A stretch of DNA of 64,000 nt from Cercophora sp. LCS_1 (Eukaryota > Ascomycota > Sordariomycetes > Sordariales > Lasiosphaeriaceae), in assembly GCA_036250225.1 (NCBI GenBank), contig JAPZLL010000002.1, positions 1,054,001 to 1,118,000 of the forward strand, written 5' to 3'. The notes under the pieces were generated by a model. It had not been told where the DNA came from and ran no database searches. It was given only the letters and a program-made list of their open reading frames with translations. This document shows positions 1 through 11,538 of the stretch, one piece after another (the first letter of the stretch is position 1; every line of letters begins with the position of its first letter). Both the position numbers and the translations under genes were made by a program.

Positions 1-810
1 GGATCCAAGACCAGCAGCTACAGCGACATACTGATCCCCCTTCGCCGTGAGGGACATGGTTCCAGCACTGGTGATCGCGATTTCGGTATGAAACGAAGAC
101 AGTTATTCTGGCGTGGGAAACTGGAGGTCGACGCTCTGGGGAGGTCAGACCTTTTGAGAAGTGGGCACCAAGAGCGTCTCTCGCACCTCATCAACAATGC
201 ATCGGCGTCTGACAAGACAACCGTCCTCCTTCCGGCCTCGAGAAAGCCGGGGAAGTTTATTTATGAGGAAGTGTCGATCGCAACACTTAATTCGGCCCTC
301 CCCATAGATGTCGGTTTCAACGAAATCACTGATCCATGTGAGGGATGCCGTGATGCCGCCCGCTCCGAATTTGGTCTAAAGCCAGAGGAGGACTCCACGA
401 TGTACCAGTACGTGCTCGTTATGGATACGGAGAATGGTCCCCCCGACAACTTGCTTGGTGTCTTGCACTCAAAGAGCGTCCCTTTCCTCTCGACCATTTT
501 CAGGGAGTGGTACTCTGAGCGGCTGTTGCCATGGGTTCACTTTGTTCCAATCGACATCCGGTTCCACGCGCTTCATAGCACCCTTGCGTACTTTACAGGG
601 CTTGGCTCAACAGGGAAAGAGAAGATAAATGGCAGGAAGATGAAAATGGACTCAAAAGTGGGCAATGCGGAGTGGATCGCTGATGAAGGGCGCCGATTCG
701 CGTCCAAAGCATTGAGGAAGGAGGACATGGAGGTGTATATGTTCCGCTTATTGCTGGAGTGGAGTCGACTGGTGAGCGACCAGCGGGATGAGCTTCATTT
801 CGTATTATGA
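1..810 (+). CDS. CAP10-like glycosyltransferase (GT90), 3' part only
   Basis: The frame is open from base 1, so the gene starts outside the window; about 269 C-terminal residues are visible. The visible part matches the catalytic C-terminal half of the CAP10/GT90 family: an N-terminal YSDIL-type segment, an LFWRGK motif (the family's conserved WRG), then a block reading KSVPFLSTIFREW followed by LLPWVHFVPID, and a final helix with WIADEGRRFA and VYMFRLLLEW. GT90 enzymes transfer sugars (xylose or glucose in studied members) in the secretory pathway; in Cryptococcus, CAP10 is needed for capsule formation. The real start, signal anchor and N-terminal half are not seen. The gene converges on the metallo-beta-lactamase gene with only 70 bp between the two stop codons. 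Family call good; donor and acceptor sugars unknown. Confidence 0.85.
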   Translation, partial: GSKTSSYSDILIPLRREGHGSSTGDRDFGMKRRQLFWRGKLEVDALGRSDLLRSGHQERLSHLINNASASDKTTVLLPASRKPGKFIYEEVSIATLNSALPIDVGFNEITDPCEGCRDAARSEFGLKPEEDSTMYQYVLVMDTENGPPDNLLGVLHSKSVPFLSTIFREWYSERLLPWVHFVPIDIRFHALHSTLAYFTGLGSTGKEKINGRKMKMDSKVGNAEWIADEGRRFASKALRKEDMEVYMFRLLLEWSRLVSDQRDELHFVL

Positions 811-880
811 ACGAACATTTTCCGTGCAAGTTGGATGTAAAGAGGAGTGTATTGATAATTATCCGATTGGCTTGACTTAT

Positions 881-1875
881 CTAGTCGAGTAGAAGAGGAT
901 GATCTTTGTATCCCATGGACTTTAACTGAATCCTCATACTATCCAGAACCCGGTCCTTCACCTGAACATCCTCGACATCCTGGCCAACAAAAGCCCCATG
1001 TGTACTTGTGAATGTATACTCTTTTAGTATATCCCACATGCGAGAGATATCATCAGGACCGAGAGGTATATAATTCGGGATGCTCCACATGAAAGCGAAC
1101 GTGTTCACTCCAGGAGGCCGCTCTCGCGGCTCGCCCAGGGCGTTGACTCTCCAGTTCGCCATTCCAGCCGGCGTTATCATCAGGGTATCCGCAACGAAGA
1201 GATGTTCCTCGAACAGGAGAACCACTATTTCCTATTATTTAGCGCTCGATTCTTCGAAGAATAAACAAGGGCACAGGAAAAAAAGGCGTGCTCACAGCTC
1301 CCAGGGAAGTGACCACCCAGTTTAATAACTTTGATCCCGGTTTTGCGCCAGTCGGCGTCAATCTCAGTCTCGACTTGGTCAAGAAAGACTGGGTGTTCGC
1401 TGGGGCGAGCTATCCACTGCTTGTCCTCGGCAGCAAGGTAGACGGGGCAGTTAAACGCTGCGGCCCACTCGACATGTGTCGAGTAGTAATGGGGATGCGA
1501 GATGACTATCCCTTTGAGACCCCCGAGTTTCTGTATTCCTGTGATGGTCTCACTGTCCAAAAGTGTCACACAGTCCCACAAGATGTTTCCTGCCGGGGTC
1601 CGAATGAGGATGGCTCTCTGGCCAATGGCAAACTTGGGGGTCGTGGTGATGGATATGAGTCGTGAGTCGTCTGGATGACTCCGGAACTCATTCTTGTGGC
1701 GGGAGCGGATGGCGGAGAGGGTGGTGAAGGATTGTCCCGAGGCAGGCGTGTACTGGCGTGGATCATCACAGATGAAGCATGCCTTGAGAGTGTGGCAACC
1801 TGTGGTGGGAAACTGAGTTCCGCACGCCACGCAGATCAGGTAGTCATCGGACTGGGCTGGAGTGTTGGGATTCAT
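881..1875 (-). CDS. Metallo-beta-lactamase-fold hydrolase, one intron
   Basis: Two exons, 1875-1296 and 1224-881, separated by a 71-nt intron (1225-1295, GTGAGC...TAG); the spliced protein has 307 residues. ATG at 1875 (MNPNTPAQ) is preferred over the longer open frame because the upstream part looks like leader sequence. A short N-terminal cysteine region (CVACG then CFICDD) could bind zinc. The MBL fold follows: an FAIGQRA strand, ILWDC, and the metal loop ISHPHYYSTH, then GGHFPGS across the splice junction and LFVADTL. The loop keeps two His of the HxHxDH motif but has Tyr-Tyr in place of Asp-His, as I recall for a group of fungal MBL proteins of unknown substrate. It is divergently oriented to the ZZ/EF-hand gene. 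Fold secure, reaction unknown. Confidence 0.9.
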
Positions 1876-2713
1876 GTCTTCTGCGTATGGTAGTTTGGTT
1901 GGTATTACAACTATCAAAGGACTGTCTAGATAGAAACCTGCAGTGAGGGGAAGGGTGTGATGGTGTGCAAGGATTCCACTTTGCACAGCAAACACGATGA
2001 TCAAGATGCCCTGGCAGCTATTACAGCGAGCAGAGCCGGTGTTGTGCTCTGAAAGAAAGTCCAAACCAAGTTCAGGATTCTCAAGTTTGGTGATACAAAG
2101 ATTCATTCACGCTGTCTCTGGTTTCAAAGTAGAATAGCAGCGTAAATGAAAGCGTGGCTGTTCGCTGAGCCAGTTATTTTGTCCGAGCCGACTCCCAATC
2201 CTGGAACCATACAAACTGTACAAGAAAGGCCATATACTGAATTTGACAACACAGCATCGACTGGTTTCAAGCCAGAGTATGTTTTCCTTATAGGTGTATA
2301 ATAATACTGCAAACACAGGAAATTATATTTTAAGGCCTGTGGAGTATCCTTAATGCGTCTAAAATTTTTCTGGGCCTTTTTTCACAGACAAGAACACCCT
2401 CCTGAAGTTTCTGAGGGCGTGTATTATGTCCAGAACGCGTGTTTGGCAATCGAACTCCCTCTTCACGCCACTTGCAGGGTAGCTGGTGGTGGGCCCACTT
2501 TAAATTTTCGCGGTCGATCAAGGTGACGCCAGCTCCGTCTGTCGTCGCGAGGCAGCTTCCAGCTCGCCAACTTGCACATTCGCCTCGCTTTCTTTCCAGC
2601 GCGTTGTTGCAAACACGGATTAATGTCAATTTCTCCGCCCGATTGCACCGTGTTGGGGTGCGCTAACAAAACATCGCCACTACGTTCCTAGCCACGATGC
2701 TAAGCCTAGCATC
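1876..2713. other. Intergenic region between divergent genes (838 bp)
   Basis: This holds the 5' flanks of the MBL gene (leftward) and the ZZ/EF-hand gene (rightward), so it probably carries both promoters. The open frame that continues upstream of the MBL ATG to 2106 is not considered coding. No convincing TATA box stands out. A CTAAC followed by CTAG at 2663-2691 could be the 3' end of a leader intron of the ZZ gene. Confidence 0.5.
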
Positions 2714-2750
2714 ATGGACAGCATCTCAACCGCTACGTCCTCGATGCTGA
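2697..2750 (+). promoter_or_regulatory. Overlapping upstream ORF of the ZZ/EF-hand gene
   Basis: An ATG 17 bases before the main start opens a 17-residue reading frame in another frame that ends at TGA 2748-2750, overlapping the main start codon. If transcription starts upstream, scanning ribosomes would meet this ATG first, which could lower translation of the main protein. The transcript start is unknown, so this is inference. Confidence 0.35.
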
Positions 2751-5575
2751 CCAGGCAGAGAGTTGGCGTCGCGCTTCTTTCCCTTGCAACTGTTCTGTCG
2801 CTCGGGTACGCAGGCTACGCGGGTTACGGCATCTACCAGACTTCACCCGAGCCCGGCCACCAGTTGCGCAGAAGCAACGCCGTCCGGCATCGCAGGCGTT
2901 CCGTTCCCGACGTCTACCACGAGCGACACGATTCCGAAGCGTCTTGGACCTCGCAGGAAGAGACCCAAGCCGATGAGAATGTCGATCATACTACAGTTCG
3001 GCCAGTGACCGACGGGGAGACAGTTGCGGAGGAGCATGTGATGGAAGACGACTGGTACAATGAACCGCTCAACTTCCCGAACCAGCGCGCCGGTCAAAAC
3101 ATTGTCAGCCTTCTTTTTCGTGTCTCGGAGGACAACGCCCGTAGGAATGCCTACGTTCACCGCGGCTGCCAGTGCAACGCTTGTGGCATTGTGCCCATTC
3201 GCGGCATTCGGTATCGCTGCTCCAATTGCGCCGACTTCGACCTCTGCGAAACCTGCGAATCCCAAGGCCTTCACATCAAGACGCACATATTCTACAAGAT
3301 CAAGATTCCTGCCCCGCGGCTAGGCCCGCGCCAGATGCAGCCCGTATGGTACACGGGCGACCCGGAGAGCTGCCTTCGCAACCTTCCACGACAGCTCATC
3401 GCCAAACTGTCCAAGGAGACGGGATTTGAGCGGCCCGAGCTCGAAGCCCTTTGGGAGCAATGGACTTTCATGGCAAATACGGAATGGAGAGAAGACCCGG
3501 ATGATTTATGTTTGGCCATGGACCGCAAGACGTTTGAGAGATACATCGTTCCCTCAGGCGGGTACAAGCATGCTGCTCCCAACCTGTTGCATGACCGCAT
3601 CTTCGCCTTCTACGACACCAACAACGATGACCTGATTGGCTTCACGGAGTTTCTTCTTGGCACTTCATACCGCAAGAGAAAGGACCGCTTGAAGAAGGTT
3701 TTCGAGGGCTACGATGTTGATGGAGACGGCTACGTCAATCGCCGTGACTTTCTTCGCCTTTTCAGAGCATACTATATCCTGTTCAAGCAGATGCACCGAG
3801 ATATTGTCGAGGGCTTGGATGATCAGGTTATGAGCTCCCCCGAGGCCCAGCAGCTCATCTCTAGTAGACAGCCCCTGAGCAGCTTGTTTGGCCGTGAAGG
3901 AGGATTTCCATCCGCAGACCCGGATCGGCCGCTGGAAGGCAAGGTTATCAACCATCAAAATGGTGATGTCATCATATCCGATGGGATGAGCAGGGCCGTC
4001 AAGGAAGACAATCCGGATATCGCAGACCGGGAATCCATGTTAACAAGCCTCTTCAGCAAGCCAACCAGAATTGTGGAAACCTTGTTCTCTCCGACCTCGG
4101 ATAACTTTCATTCCCCTGGAATGTCGTCCACCACTCAGTACTTGAGTGCTCTTCTCAACCCACCATCTCGGGTTGATGAGCTGCCGGCGCTGCTGGTGGG
4201 TGGGTCTCGCGGTAGGAACGAGTTCTTTGTTGTCCTCAACGAGGAACGGACTCAAGAGGAAAGCAGTGAAAGTCCAGGGGAAGACTCTGGGAGAGACAGC
4301 AACCCCTCTGGTCGGGAAGAAACGAATGGGGCTTCGGCGGTCGACGAGGCAGGCGACAATCAAGATGAGTCCTCGCAGCCGACGCGGCAGCAGGCGTTGC
4401 TGACTCCAAATGAAGAGGTGAATCGAGAGCGAGAGTTGCGCCGTCGAGAGCACCGTATGGGAAGGCGGACTCGTGTCAATACGCGGAGGAAGCTGCTTGA
4501 CCGCTGGAAGAGGCGACAGTTTTACCTTGATGAAGAGGAAGGTGCTGCCCCGCCAGAGGGCTGGGACGACGAAGATGATATCCTCGCCTCACTGGACTCG
4601 AACGCCGAGAGCTCCAAATCCGCCCAATTCAGCCCTTCTTTTGTCGCTCGGTCAAGATCGTCGTCCAAAGTCAGGTTTGCTGAGGAGCCAGACGACTTCG
4701 ATATCAGATCAAACCCTTCAACGTCATCGAGGAGTGTCCCGGAGAGGTGGGGCGGTTACGATGTTCCAGACGCAGAGAAGGACGCTGGCAAGGAGGTCTT
4801 CTATCAGGTGATCCAACAGGCGTTCAACGAGCTCCTTGATATTCTCTTCAAGCCGAAGGAAGATCTTGCTGTTGAGGCGGCAGAGACTCAGGAGGTTCGC
4901 AACAAGCACCGTCATTTGTTTGAGTCTATCGACTTAAATGCGGAGAGCAAGCGACGCCGAAGCCCATCAACGAGCCCTGAGCTCCCCGTGGACCCCAACA
5001 AGCCAATCAATGAGCGATCACTTCCGGAACTACTGGCTACCAGCGGCTACTCGATCGCTCAGCCGGCTGGGGCGACCAACAGCCCGGGCGCCGAAGAGAT
5101 AGCCCCTGAGGAACAGCCAATTGTGGGCGACGTTGCGTTGTCTACCGAGATGGCTGAGGAAATCCCAGGGGAGCAAGACACTTACAGAGATCCTACTTTG
5201 CCGCAATTCCGGCCGAATTTCACGAGTGCCTCTTCCCAGCCTGTTGCTACACCAGTTCATGAGAAAATGACTGGTGTTGCGGACGAGAAGAAACCCGAAA
5301 CTCCGCTGAAAGGCAAGTCGAGTGAGGGAAGCGATGAGGTAGAAAGGAGCGCAAAGAAACCTGAGACGTCATCATCGCTCCCAACACCCATACCCCGCGA
5401 GACATTGATCAAGTGGAAGCGCCTCGATGCTGCAGAGGAGGAAGCAAAGATTCGTGGCGGGTGGGGAAAGCTCAGCTACGAGGAATTTGAGGAGATCTAT
5501 AGGTTGGAGGAGAGCAGGGGAAGTCGCCTGGATTACCTGGGCACGTGGATTGACTTTTGCATTCCTTACAACTAG
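2714..5575 (+). CDS. Membrane-anchored ZZ zinc finger and EF-hand protein
   Basis: Single exon, 953 residues. A hydrophobic segment at about residues 17-40 should act as a signal anchor. A ZZ-type zinc finger lies at about 149-197 with the pattern CxC...CxxC...CSNC...CETC and a terminal His pair. Two EF-hand loops follow, DTNNDDLIGFTE at 301-312 and the canonical DVDGDGYVNRRD at 334-345. The rest is acidic, low-complexity and probably disordered, with a short conserved-looking C-terminal segment ending in DFCIPYN. The combination suggests a Ca2+-responsive scaffold at an organelle membrane, with ZZ recognising a protein or N-degron-like peptide. I recognise the architecture as a conserved but poorly studied fungal protein; no pathway can be named. 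Confidence 0.92.
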   Translation: MDSISTATSSMLTRQRVGVALLSLATVLSLGYAGYAGYGIYQTSPEPGHQLRRSNAVRHRRRSVPDVYHERHDSEASWTSQEETQADENVDHTTVRPVTDGETVAEEHVMEDDWYNEPLNFPNQRAGQNIVSLLFRVSEDNARRNAYVHRGCQCNACGIVPIRGIRYRCSNCADFDLCETCESQGLHIKTHIFYKIKIPAPRLGPRQMQPVWYTGDPESCLRNLPRQLIAKLSKETGFERPELEALWEQWTFMANTEWREDPDDLCLAMDRKTFERYIVPSGGYKHAAPNLLHDRIFAFYDTNNDDLIGFTEFLLGTSYRKRKDRLKKVFEGYDVDGDGYVNRRDFLRLFRAYYILFKQMHRDIVEGLDDQVMSSPEAQQLISSRQPLSSLFGREGGFPSADPDRPLEGKVINHQNGDVIISDGMSRAVKEDNPDIADRESMLTSLFSKPTRIVETLFSPTSDNFHSPGMSSTTQYLSALLNPPSRVDELPALLVGGSRGRNEFFVVLNEERTQEESSESPGEDSGRDSNPSGREETNGASAVDEAGDNQDESSQPTRQQALLTPNEEVNRERELRRREHRMGRRTRVNTRRKLLDRWKRRQFYLDEEEGAAPPEGWDDEDDILASLDSNAESSKSAQFSPSFVARSRSSSKVRFAEEPDDFDIRSNPSTSSRSVPERWGGYDVPDAEKDAGKEVFYQVIQQAFNELLDILFKPKEDLAVEAAETQEVRNKHRHLFESIDLNAESKRRRSPSTSPELPVDPNKPINERSLPELLATSGYSIAQPAGATNSPGAEEIAPEEQPIVGDVALSTEMAEEIPGEQDTYRDPTLPQFRPNFTSASSQPVATPVHEKMTGVADEKKPETPLKGKSSEGSDEVERSAKKPETSSSLPTPIPRETLIKWKRLDAAEEEAKIRGGWGKLSYEEFEEIYRLEESRGSRLDYLGTWIDFCIPYN

Positions 5576-5866
5576 TGTAGAGGGAGGAGCGAGTCTTGTG
5601 GTTGTGATTACTTTACGGCGGAATTGAAAAGATGTGTTGATGATGCAAGAGAGAACCAAGTTCGTGGGCATTCCTTCCCTTCTTGTCTGTGCCAAGGCCC
5701 GTGTCGTTTCTGATGTCGTTTTTCTGCTCTCTAATTCTTGAAGCATGACATCCCCGGACTACTCCTACGACATGTATTTCTTCCATAACCCATCCCCTAT
5801 GCCTTTTCTCTAGCCTTCATCCTCTAGGCGTTCTCCTGCAACCCTTACATCCTCGGTCACGCAACC

Positions 5867-7827
5867 ATGTATTCCTGGGTTGAGGAGCCTCGGGGTCTCC
5901 ACCCTCGCCAACACGACTCTCGGCAACATCACGCCCACTCCCATCGCAGTGACATCCCGAGAGTCAAGTCTCATCACCGGCGAGGTCGCAGCCCAACAAC
6001 CCCCTCTCGAAAATCCCCGCTTCGCCAAGAACTCTTCGAAGTTATCGATCTCGCGCCTCATCCTGAGGAAAAGTTTCCAGCCCCTCCTTCCCCTCCCCCG
6101 CCACGCCAGCACCGCGCAAGGAAGTACTTCTCCTCGGTGGCATGGTGGCAAGAAGAGTACTGGTATACCCTCGTGTGCGTCGTAGCGATGATAACTCTCG
6201 CGATGATCCTCCGCAGCTACGACAACCATGCTGTGCCGCGCCTGGGCTTGGGCGTGCAATTCGACACGCTCATCATCGCGCTTGTGACAGTTGTGCGGGT
6301 ATCGATGAGCGAGATTGTCGAGGCGTCCATCAGTCAGGGGGCGTGGCTGTGGGTGTCGGAGCGAGCGCAACAGAGGAGTCGGCACACGGCGAAGCTTTCG
6401 GATTTCGGCATGTTTGACGAGGCGTCGAGGGGGATTTGGGGCAGTTTGCGTCTGCTATGGAAGATGCGGTTGAGGCACCTGGGGTGTGTGGGGGCCTTTA
6501 TCGTGGTGATGACTCATGGGTTCGAGGCCGTCTCCCAGGAGATGGTGACGTTTGAGCAGCGACCGCGGCGGCTCGTCGGCGGAGACTCAAACCCTGCACC
6601 GGCGCCAGCGCGTTCTGAGGTCTGGGACACGTATGTGCGGAGGGGCTACTTGGGAGGTGAGTTGGGGGCTCCTGGAGTGTTAGGGGGCATGTTTGCTGAC
6701 GCGAAGGACAAGACTTTGTGCCGGCTTTCTCCACCAAGGCTGCCATCTACAGTGGCATCATATCCGCGGAGACGCCTGTGCTTGCTGCTTCGTGTGAAAC
6801 AGCCAACTGTTCGTGGCCGGTGGTGCCGACGCTGGCCGCCTGTGGCGCCTGTACGGCCTTGCCGGTGGCGGCATACAAAAACCAGACTACGAGGATGTGG
6901 ATCTACTCGACGCCCTCGGGGACCTCTCTTGAGAGCTCCATGGATGCGGTGGGCCAAAGCAGCTTCAGAGTCTCACCATCCAACGGCACAGTGTACCCCT
7001 ATTCCTCAGATAGCCATGCGTACTTCTCCGTGTTTGATACCCTGACAGTGAGCCGGAGTCGGGACATGAAAGAGGATCCAAAGGTGGTTGGCAGCGAGTG
7101 CGCGCTCTAGTTCTGCATGCAGGCATTGTCCATCTCTGTCGATGGAGGCGTGCAGAACGAGACGATAATCGGAAATTGGTCAACCACGGCCTTGAGCCGG
7201 GGCTCCCACGGCGCCGAGCACGTCTTCGTCGACATACCCTTCCACCAGCTAAACGCGGACAACCGAACACGGTACGCGGTCACGCATGAGGCAATGACAG
7301 CCATGAGGGGCTTTATGGCTTCCACAACCTCGGGAACCGTGCATGCCGACAGCATGACCGTTGACTACACTTCGGACTGGGTTGAAGCAATGTGGAATGC
7401 CACCGACAGCCTTGATGTGTGGATCTCTGCCCTCGCCGCAAGCATAACGACCGACATTCGACAGCACGGCATGCTCGTCGGGCAGGGCACAAGCCAGAGA
7501 TACGATGGAGACGCAACGGAGCTCGTGCCCTTTACCATTGTCCGCTGGAGTTGGATGTTCTACCCATGCGTCATGATCCTCCTGAGTGTTTGTTATCTTT
7601 TCCACACCATCGTTGCAAGCGCCCGCGACGGCGTCTCCGTGTGGAAAGCCAATGTCCTCCCAATGTTGTTCTGTCGCCTCGATGGCAGCATTAGATCTCG
7701 AGTCGGGAACGGGATGGACGAGCCCGATGGCCTCGACGAGCGTGTCGGTGAGCTTCGCGTAGCAATGTACCGAAGAGAAGACGGACAATGGGGGTTCAGA
7801 GCAGTTTCCGTTGAGGAGGAGGCGTGA
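5867..7827 (+). CDS. DUF3176 polytopic membrane protein with in-frame TAG
   Basis: Exon 1 (5867-6656) and exon 2 (6707-7827) join across a 50-nt intron (GTGAGT...GAAG, branch CTGAC). The product would be 636 codons: a basic N-terminus, membrane segments near YWYTLVCVVAMITLAMIL and HLGCVGAFIVVM, an extracytoplasmic domain with VPAFSTKAAIYSGI, and a last membrane segment before the C-terminus. This is the DUF3176 layout. A TAG at 7108-7110 interrupts the conserved ECAL-x-FC motif although the frame is open and family-like on both sides. Either one substitution (TGG or TAC to TAG) has inactivated the gene, the base is a sequencing error, or a 63-nt frame-neutral intron (7048-7110, GTGAGC...TAG) removes the stop. 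Function of DUF3176 proteins is unknown. Confidence 0.82.
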
Positions 7828-10800
7828 TCAGCCTACTGACGGAAGGCAATGTCGCGGGATACAGAATGACATGGCAAATCTAGACCTCATCAAAGCTCAG
7901 GTGTGCAGAGCTGAATTACCGAGTGAGTGATTGTGACGGTGCTCCAGACACCCCTCCCCCATACCCCCTTTCCCGTTTCAGGGCGCAACTCCCCAGTGGT
8001 CGGTCATCCGTTGCAATGCATTCACCGCAAGCCCTGCAGGCGGCAGCGGCAAAGATGGTCCAAGGCTGGGTCGTTCCCAAGCCACTCATGCGACAGGGCG
8101 TCGGGACCTCTGCGCTTGCGCGCGTCTCGACGGCGGGAGACGGCACTAGCGGCACTAGCCGGTGGCAGGACCGGAGCTAGCATGGTAACGGTAGAGTAAA
8201 CTATGGCGGATATATGGAAGAAGATGAGGTGGTAGCAACTAGGGTGGAGACTTGGGGTAGAAGGGACAAAGGGACCACTCATCGACGAGGAATGGGCAGA
8301 GCCCACTATGGCCAGGGGCTATGGGAGAAGCCCAGGACCCCAGATGTCGCGACCAGTACCGCCGAGTACCATTATGGAGGGTACCTAGCGGGTCCTGTCG
8401 GGGTACTTGCAGGCTTGTCGCTCCATGTACCCAGCTTGCGCGCGTGAAGAGCATAGGGCTGGGCTACTAGCTTGTTGCCGCAGTCAGACCGAGCACCGTC
8501 CACCCCGCGCGCAGACAAGCGTTGCTCCCGAGGACGCGTCGTACGCCAATACGAAGGTTGAGCTCAACGGAGGCGATGCTGGCCGGCTCCTTCAAGGCCC
8601 AACCAAGCGGGGGGAGCTTGAAGTCTTCGACACGATACGTGCTCTCGTTTGCCACCGATGCCGTTGCGCTGTGCTGCTATTCAAGGGGCTTCCGTTTGTT
8701 TCTGCCGGTATTTGTTCCTGGTTGCCTCACCGAGAGATACGCCCATCGCCAAGGTGAAGGAGAGTGGCTGCCCCGGGATGGACGCATGTGCTGCTGGAGG
8801 AAAACGGTTTCTAAATTTGTCTGCCGGGTGATTGCGTGCGTAGAACACAATATTCGGGGACGCCGTCTGCTGGGCTTCGTCGGATCAGTCGGGTGTTTTT
8901 TTGTAATTAACTGCCGGTCCGTCCATGACCTCGAAGACATGGAGTCCCCTCCTTCACATTAGGCTTCACGCGTGGGTTGTTGGTACAGCGTAGCAACAGA
9001 TGTCTGCTTTGGCAAAGACGTGCGTACGGTAGAATCAAGCGTAGATATCGCCTGCCACACGCATTTTCCCGGTGAACGAGTCGGTTCACAGGGAACGAAG
9101 GTGTGGCCCACGGCCCGATGACTGCACCAGCTCCAACCGGTCTACAGCTCGGTGTCGGATTGGCCTTTGTACCACACCATTGGCCGATGATGCTGTAACG
9201 AGACAGCCGTCCTCTGCCTTTATATCACCGGAATTACATGATGTGGAAGAGCTCGAGATGGGCCCATGCTGGATGCCGAGGGGTTGCTCTCATCAATGGT
9301 TCCTGTTTCCACCCGTCTTCAGCCCCTGAATCTGGCAGCTGGTCGAACCCAATCGGCCATCATGTGAAGGCAGTTGCGCCTGCACCTGCACTTTTTTTTT
9401 TACGCCTTTCATCCCGGGGCGTGTTCCTGGGATCAAATCATCCGGCCGGAGCTGGTTGCGTTTCACATGCCCATCCTCCACAGCTGTCGTTTGCGTCTGG
9501 TCGATCGGTGTTTGTTGTTGGGCTGGGAACCATCGCGCCGCCCCCATCTCCACCAATCGTCCCACTTGCATTGACCTCTGTCGAATCAGAACCAGCCTTC
9601 TGTAAAAGGCAAGTGGGTCACTACGTCCATAGGCCCCCTGACCTGTTGGTCACCACGATCTGCCCGTGTCTCACCATGATCCGTTTCGCCAAAGCGGAGC
9701 AGAGGTGGTCGGACAAGCGATGATGCCTGGTTCGTTTCCTTGTAGCCTACTTTTAACGAGAGCGCGGGAGAAGAAAAGCTAAGGGGGACGTCGCAAATGT
9801 AGGCTGGCCAGGTCATTTTGTGACCAGGCGGGGGACCAGATTGCCCCAAAATAATTTGAGCCAAGCCATGGTCGCGGGGAATGGCGGGGGTCGTTCGGAG
9901 ATCTCTGCCGCCAAAAGATGCGGCGAATGATTCCAGATGCCTTGATGCCCTGACGCCTGGGACGAGCCGTCCCACTCATAATCCTCCCGGGGCAAATCAG
10001 CCATCTATCTGGTATTGACGTGCACACACCACAAATTTGCTGCCGCGCCACGTAGCATGAACACTCTGCACGGGAGATAGCTCGCATTCATGGCGCCCTT
10101 CAGTCATTGACCGTCTCGCGCGTCGCAACTGGAGCCAACAGCCGCTCGCCATCCAAGCCCGCAGTTCGTAAACGCCACGAGCGAGACCCCCCCATGCCAA
10201 CTCGGTTGCTTGGGAACATGTCGGGGATAGCGCCATCGTTTTGTTTAAAAAATGGGGGACGGGGGACGAACGTTCAAGAAGCGGTCCTTCAAGCTCGGTT
10301 CCCACTCTTGAAGAAGAAAACGACGCCTGAAAAATCAAACATTCCTATTGTAATCTCAAAGGACTACAGAGCGATGTTCCACGGGTCAAAAAACTGTCAG
10401 AACAGGAGGGGTCTGTTACCTGGCTGGGATCGAGAACGGCCAGATATGTTCTTGGCATCACTCATCTCAACCAACCAGGACCGGGAAACTGACCCGACAG
10501 TTTGGTTCACACACATTCTGTCAGCCTATCAGATGTCTGTTCTTTCTCATCTCGGTACCGATCGCCTGGATACACTGTGCTGCTGGCGTCAAACGTCGAG
10601 CTCTGGTTGGCCGAGATGCAACCGGAGTCGAGTCAGCCGAGAATAAACCAAGGGGGTGCGTTGCTAGCTTTGCGCTTATTTGTTGATTGTCAACGGGTGT
10701 GCGGCCTTTTCCTCCCATAGGCCGATTACAAGTCTCTCTCAAGCCTGCCCAGCCTGCGGCGAGCCCTCTTTGGTTCCGGGGCGCTCTCCTCTTTCCCAAA

Positions 10801-11511
10801 GCCGCACCGTGTGGTCCAGGAAGGATGGAGAGAGCCCATCAGGCCTCGAGGGGCCCCGGTCGCAGAATTTCCTGGTATTCTCGGTCCATGCATCCGCTTC
10901 CTGTGCCACCAGTGGCCTAACTTTTGCAGGCTGGCTTGAGATCGCCCCGTACGTCTTGGTCTTGGTTTCCTGACCAGACAAGATGGCGGTGAGCTAGCAA
11001 TTCGATCGAATCGCGATACCCGCGATGCCGCGTGTTCCCCAGCTTGCGCCTCGTCCGCCAGGAGGGGCCAGTTGGGCGATCGCAGCGGTTAAAGTCCTGA
11101 CAGGCTGCAGAAATAGATCAAATCCACATTCCGTGAGGTTGCGTGCAGTCCGTAGGTTCCAGGGGAGCCACAGAAATCCCCTGTTTACATCCCATGTTCT
11201 GCTCGTCGAAGCCAACCCCATGCCCAAGTTTCCAAGGAGGCATCCTGGTCGTGTCCGGGCGAGAATCCTCCTTGGAACGGCGATGGGTCAGCGTTCAAAC
11301 AACTGTGGCCACCATGGCCGATTGATGTTCGGGGCTTCTTTTGCAGCTCTGCGAACCGTAATGGCAGGAATGTCCCATATTCGCTAACCATGGAGGAGCT
11401 CGGGAAAGGAAGGAAAGCTCGCTGTGCCCTCAATCTGCATCGCTTTTCTGGCACTGTGCGCACTTTCCAGCACTGGACCCAAGCCAGCAGCTCTGGTCGG
11501 TTCTGCCACCT

Positions 11512-11538
11512 GCACCACCCGCACCACCCGCACCACGC
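11512..11538. repeat. Three tandem copies of a GCACCACCC-like 9-mer
   Basis: Two perfect copies of GCACCACCC and a third ending in CGC lie head to tail in non-coding DNA. The repeat is short and probably a minisatellite seed. Confidence 0.7.
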
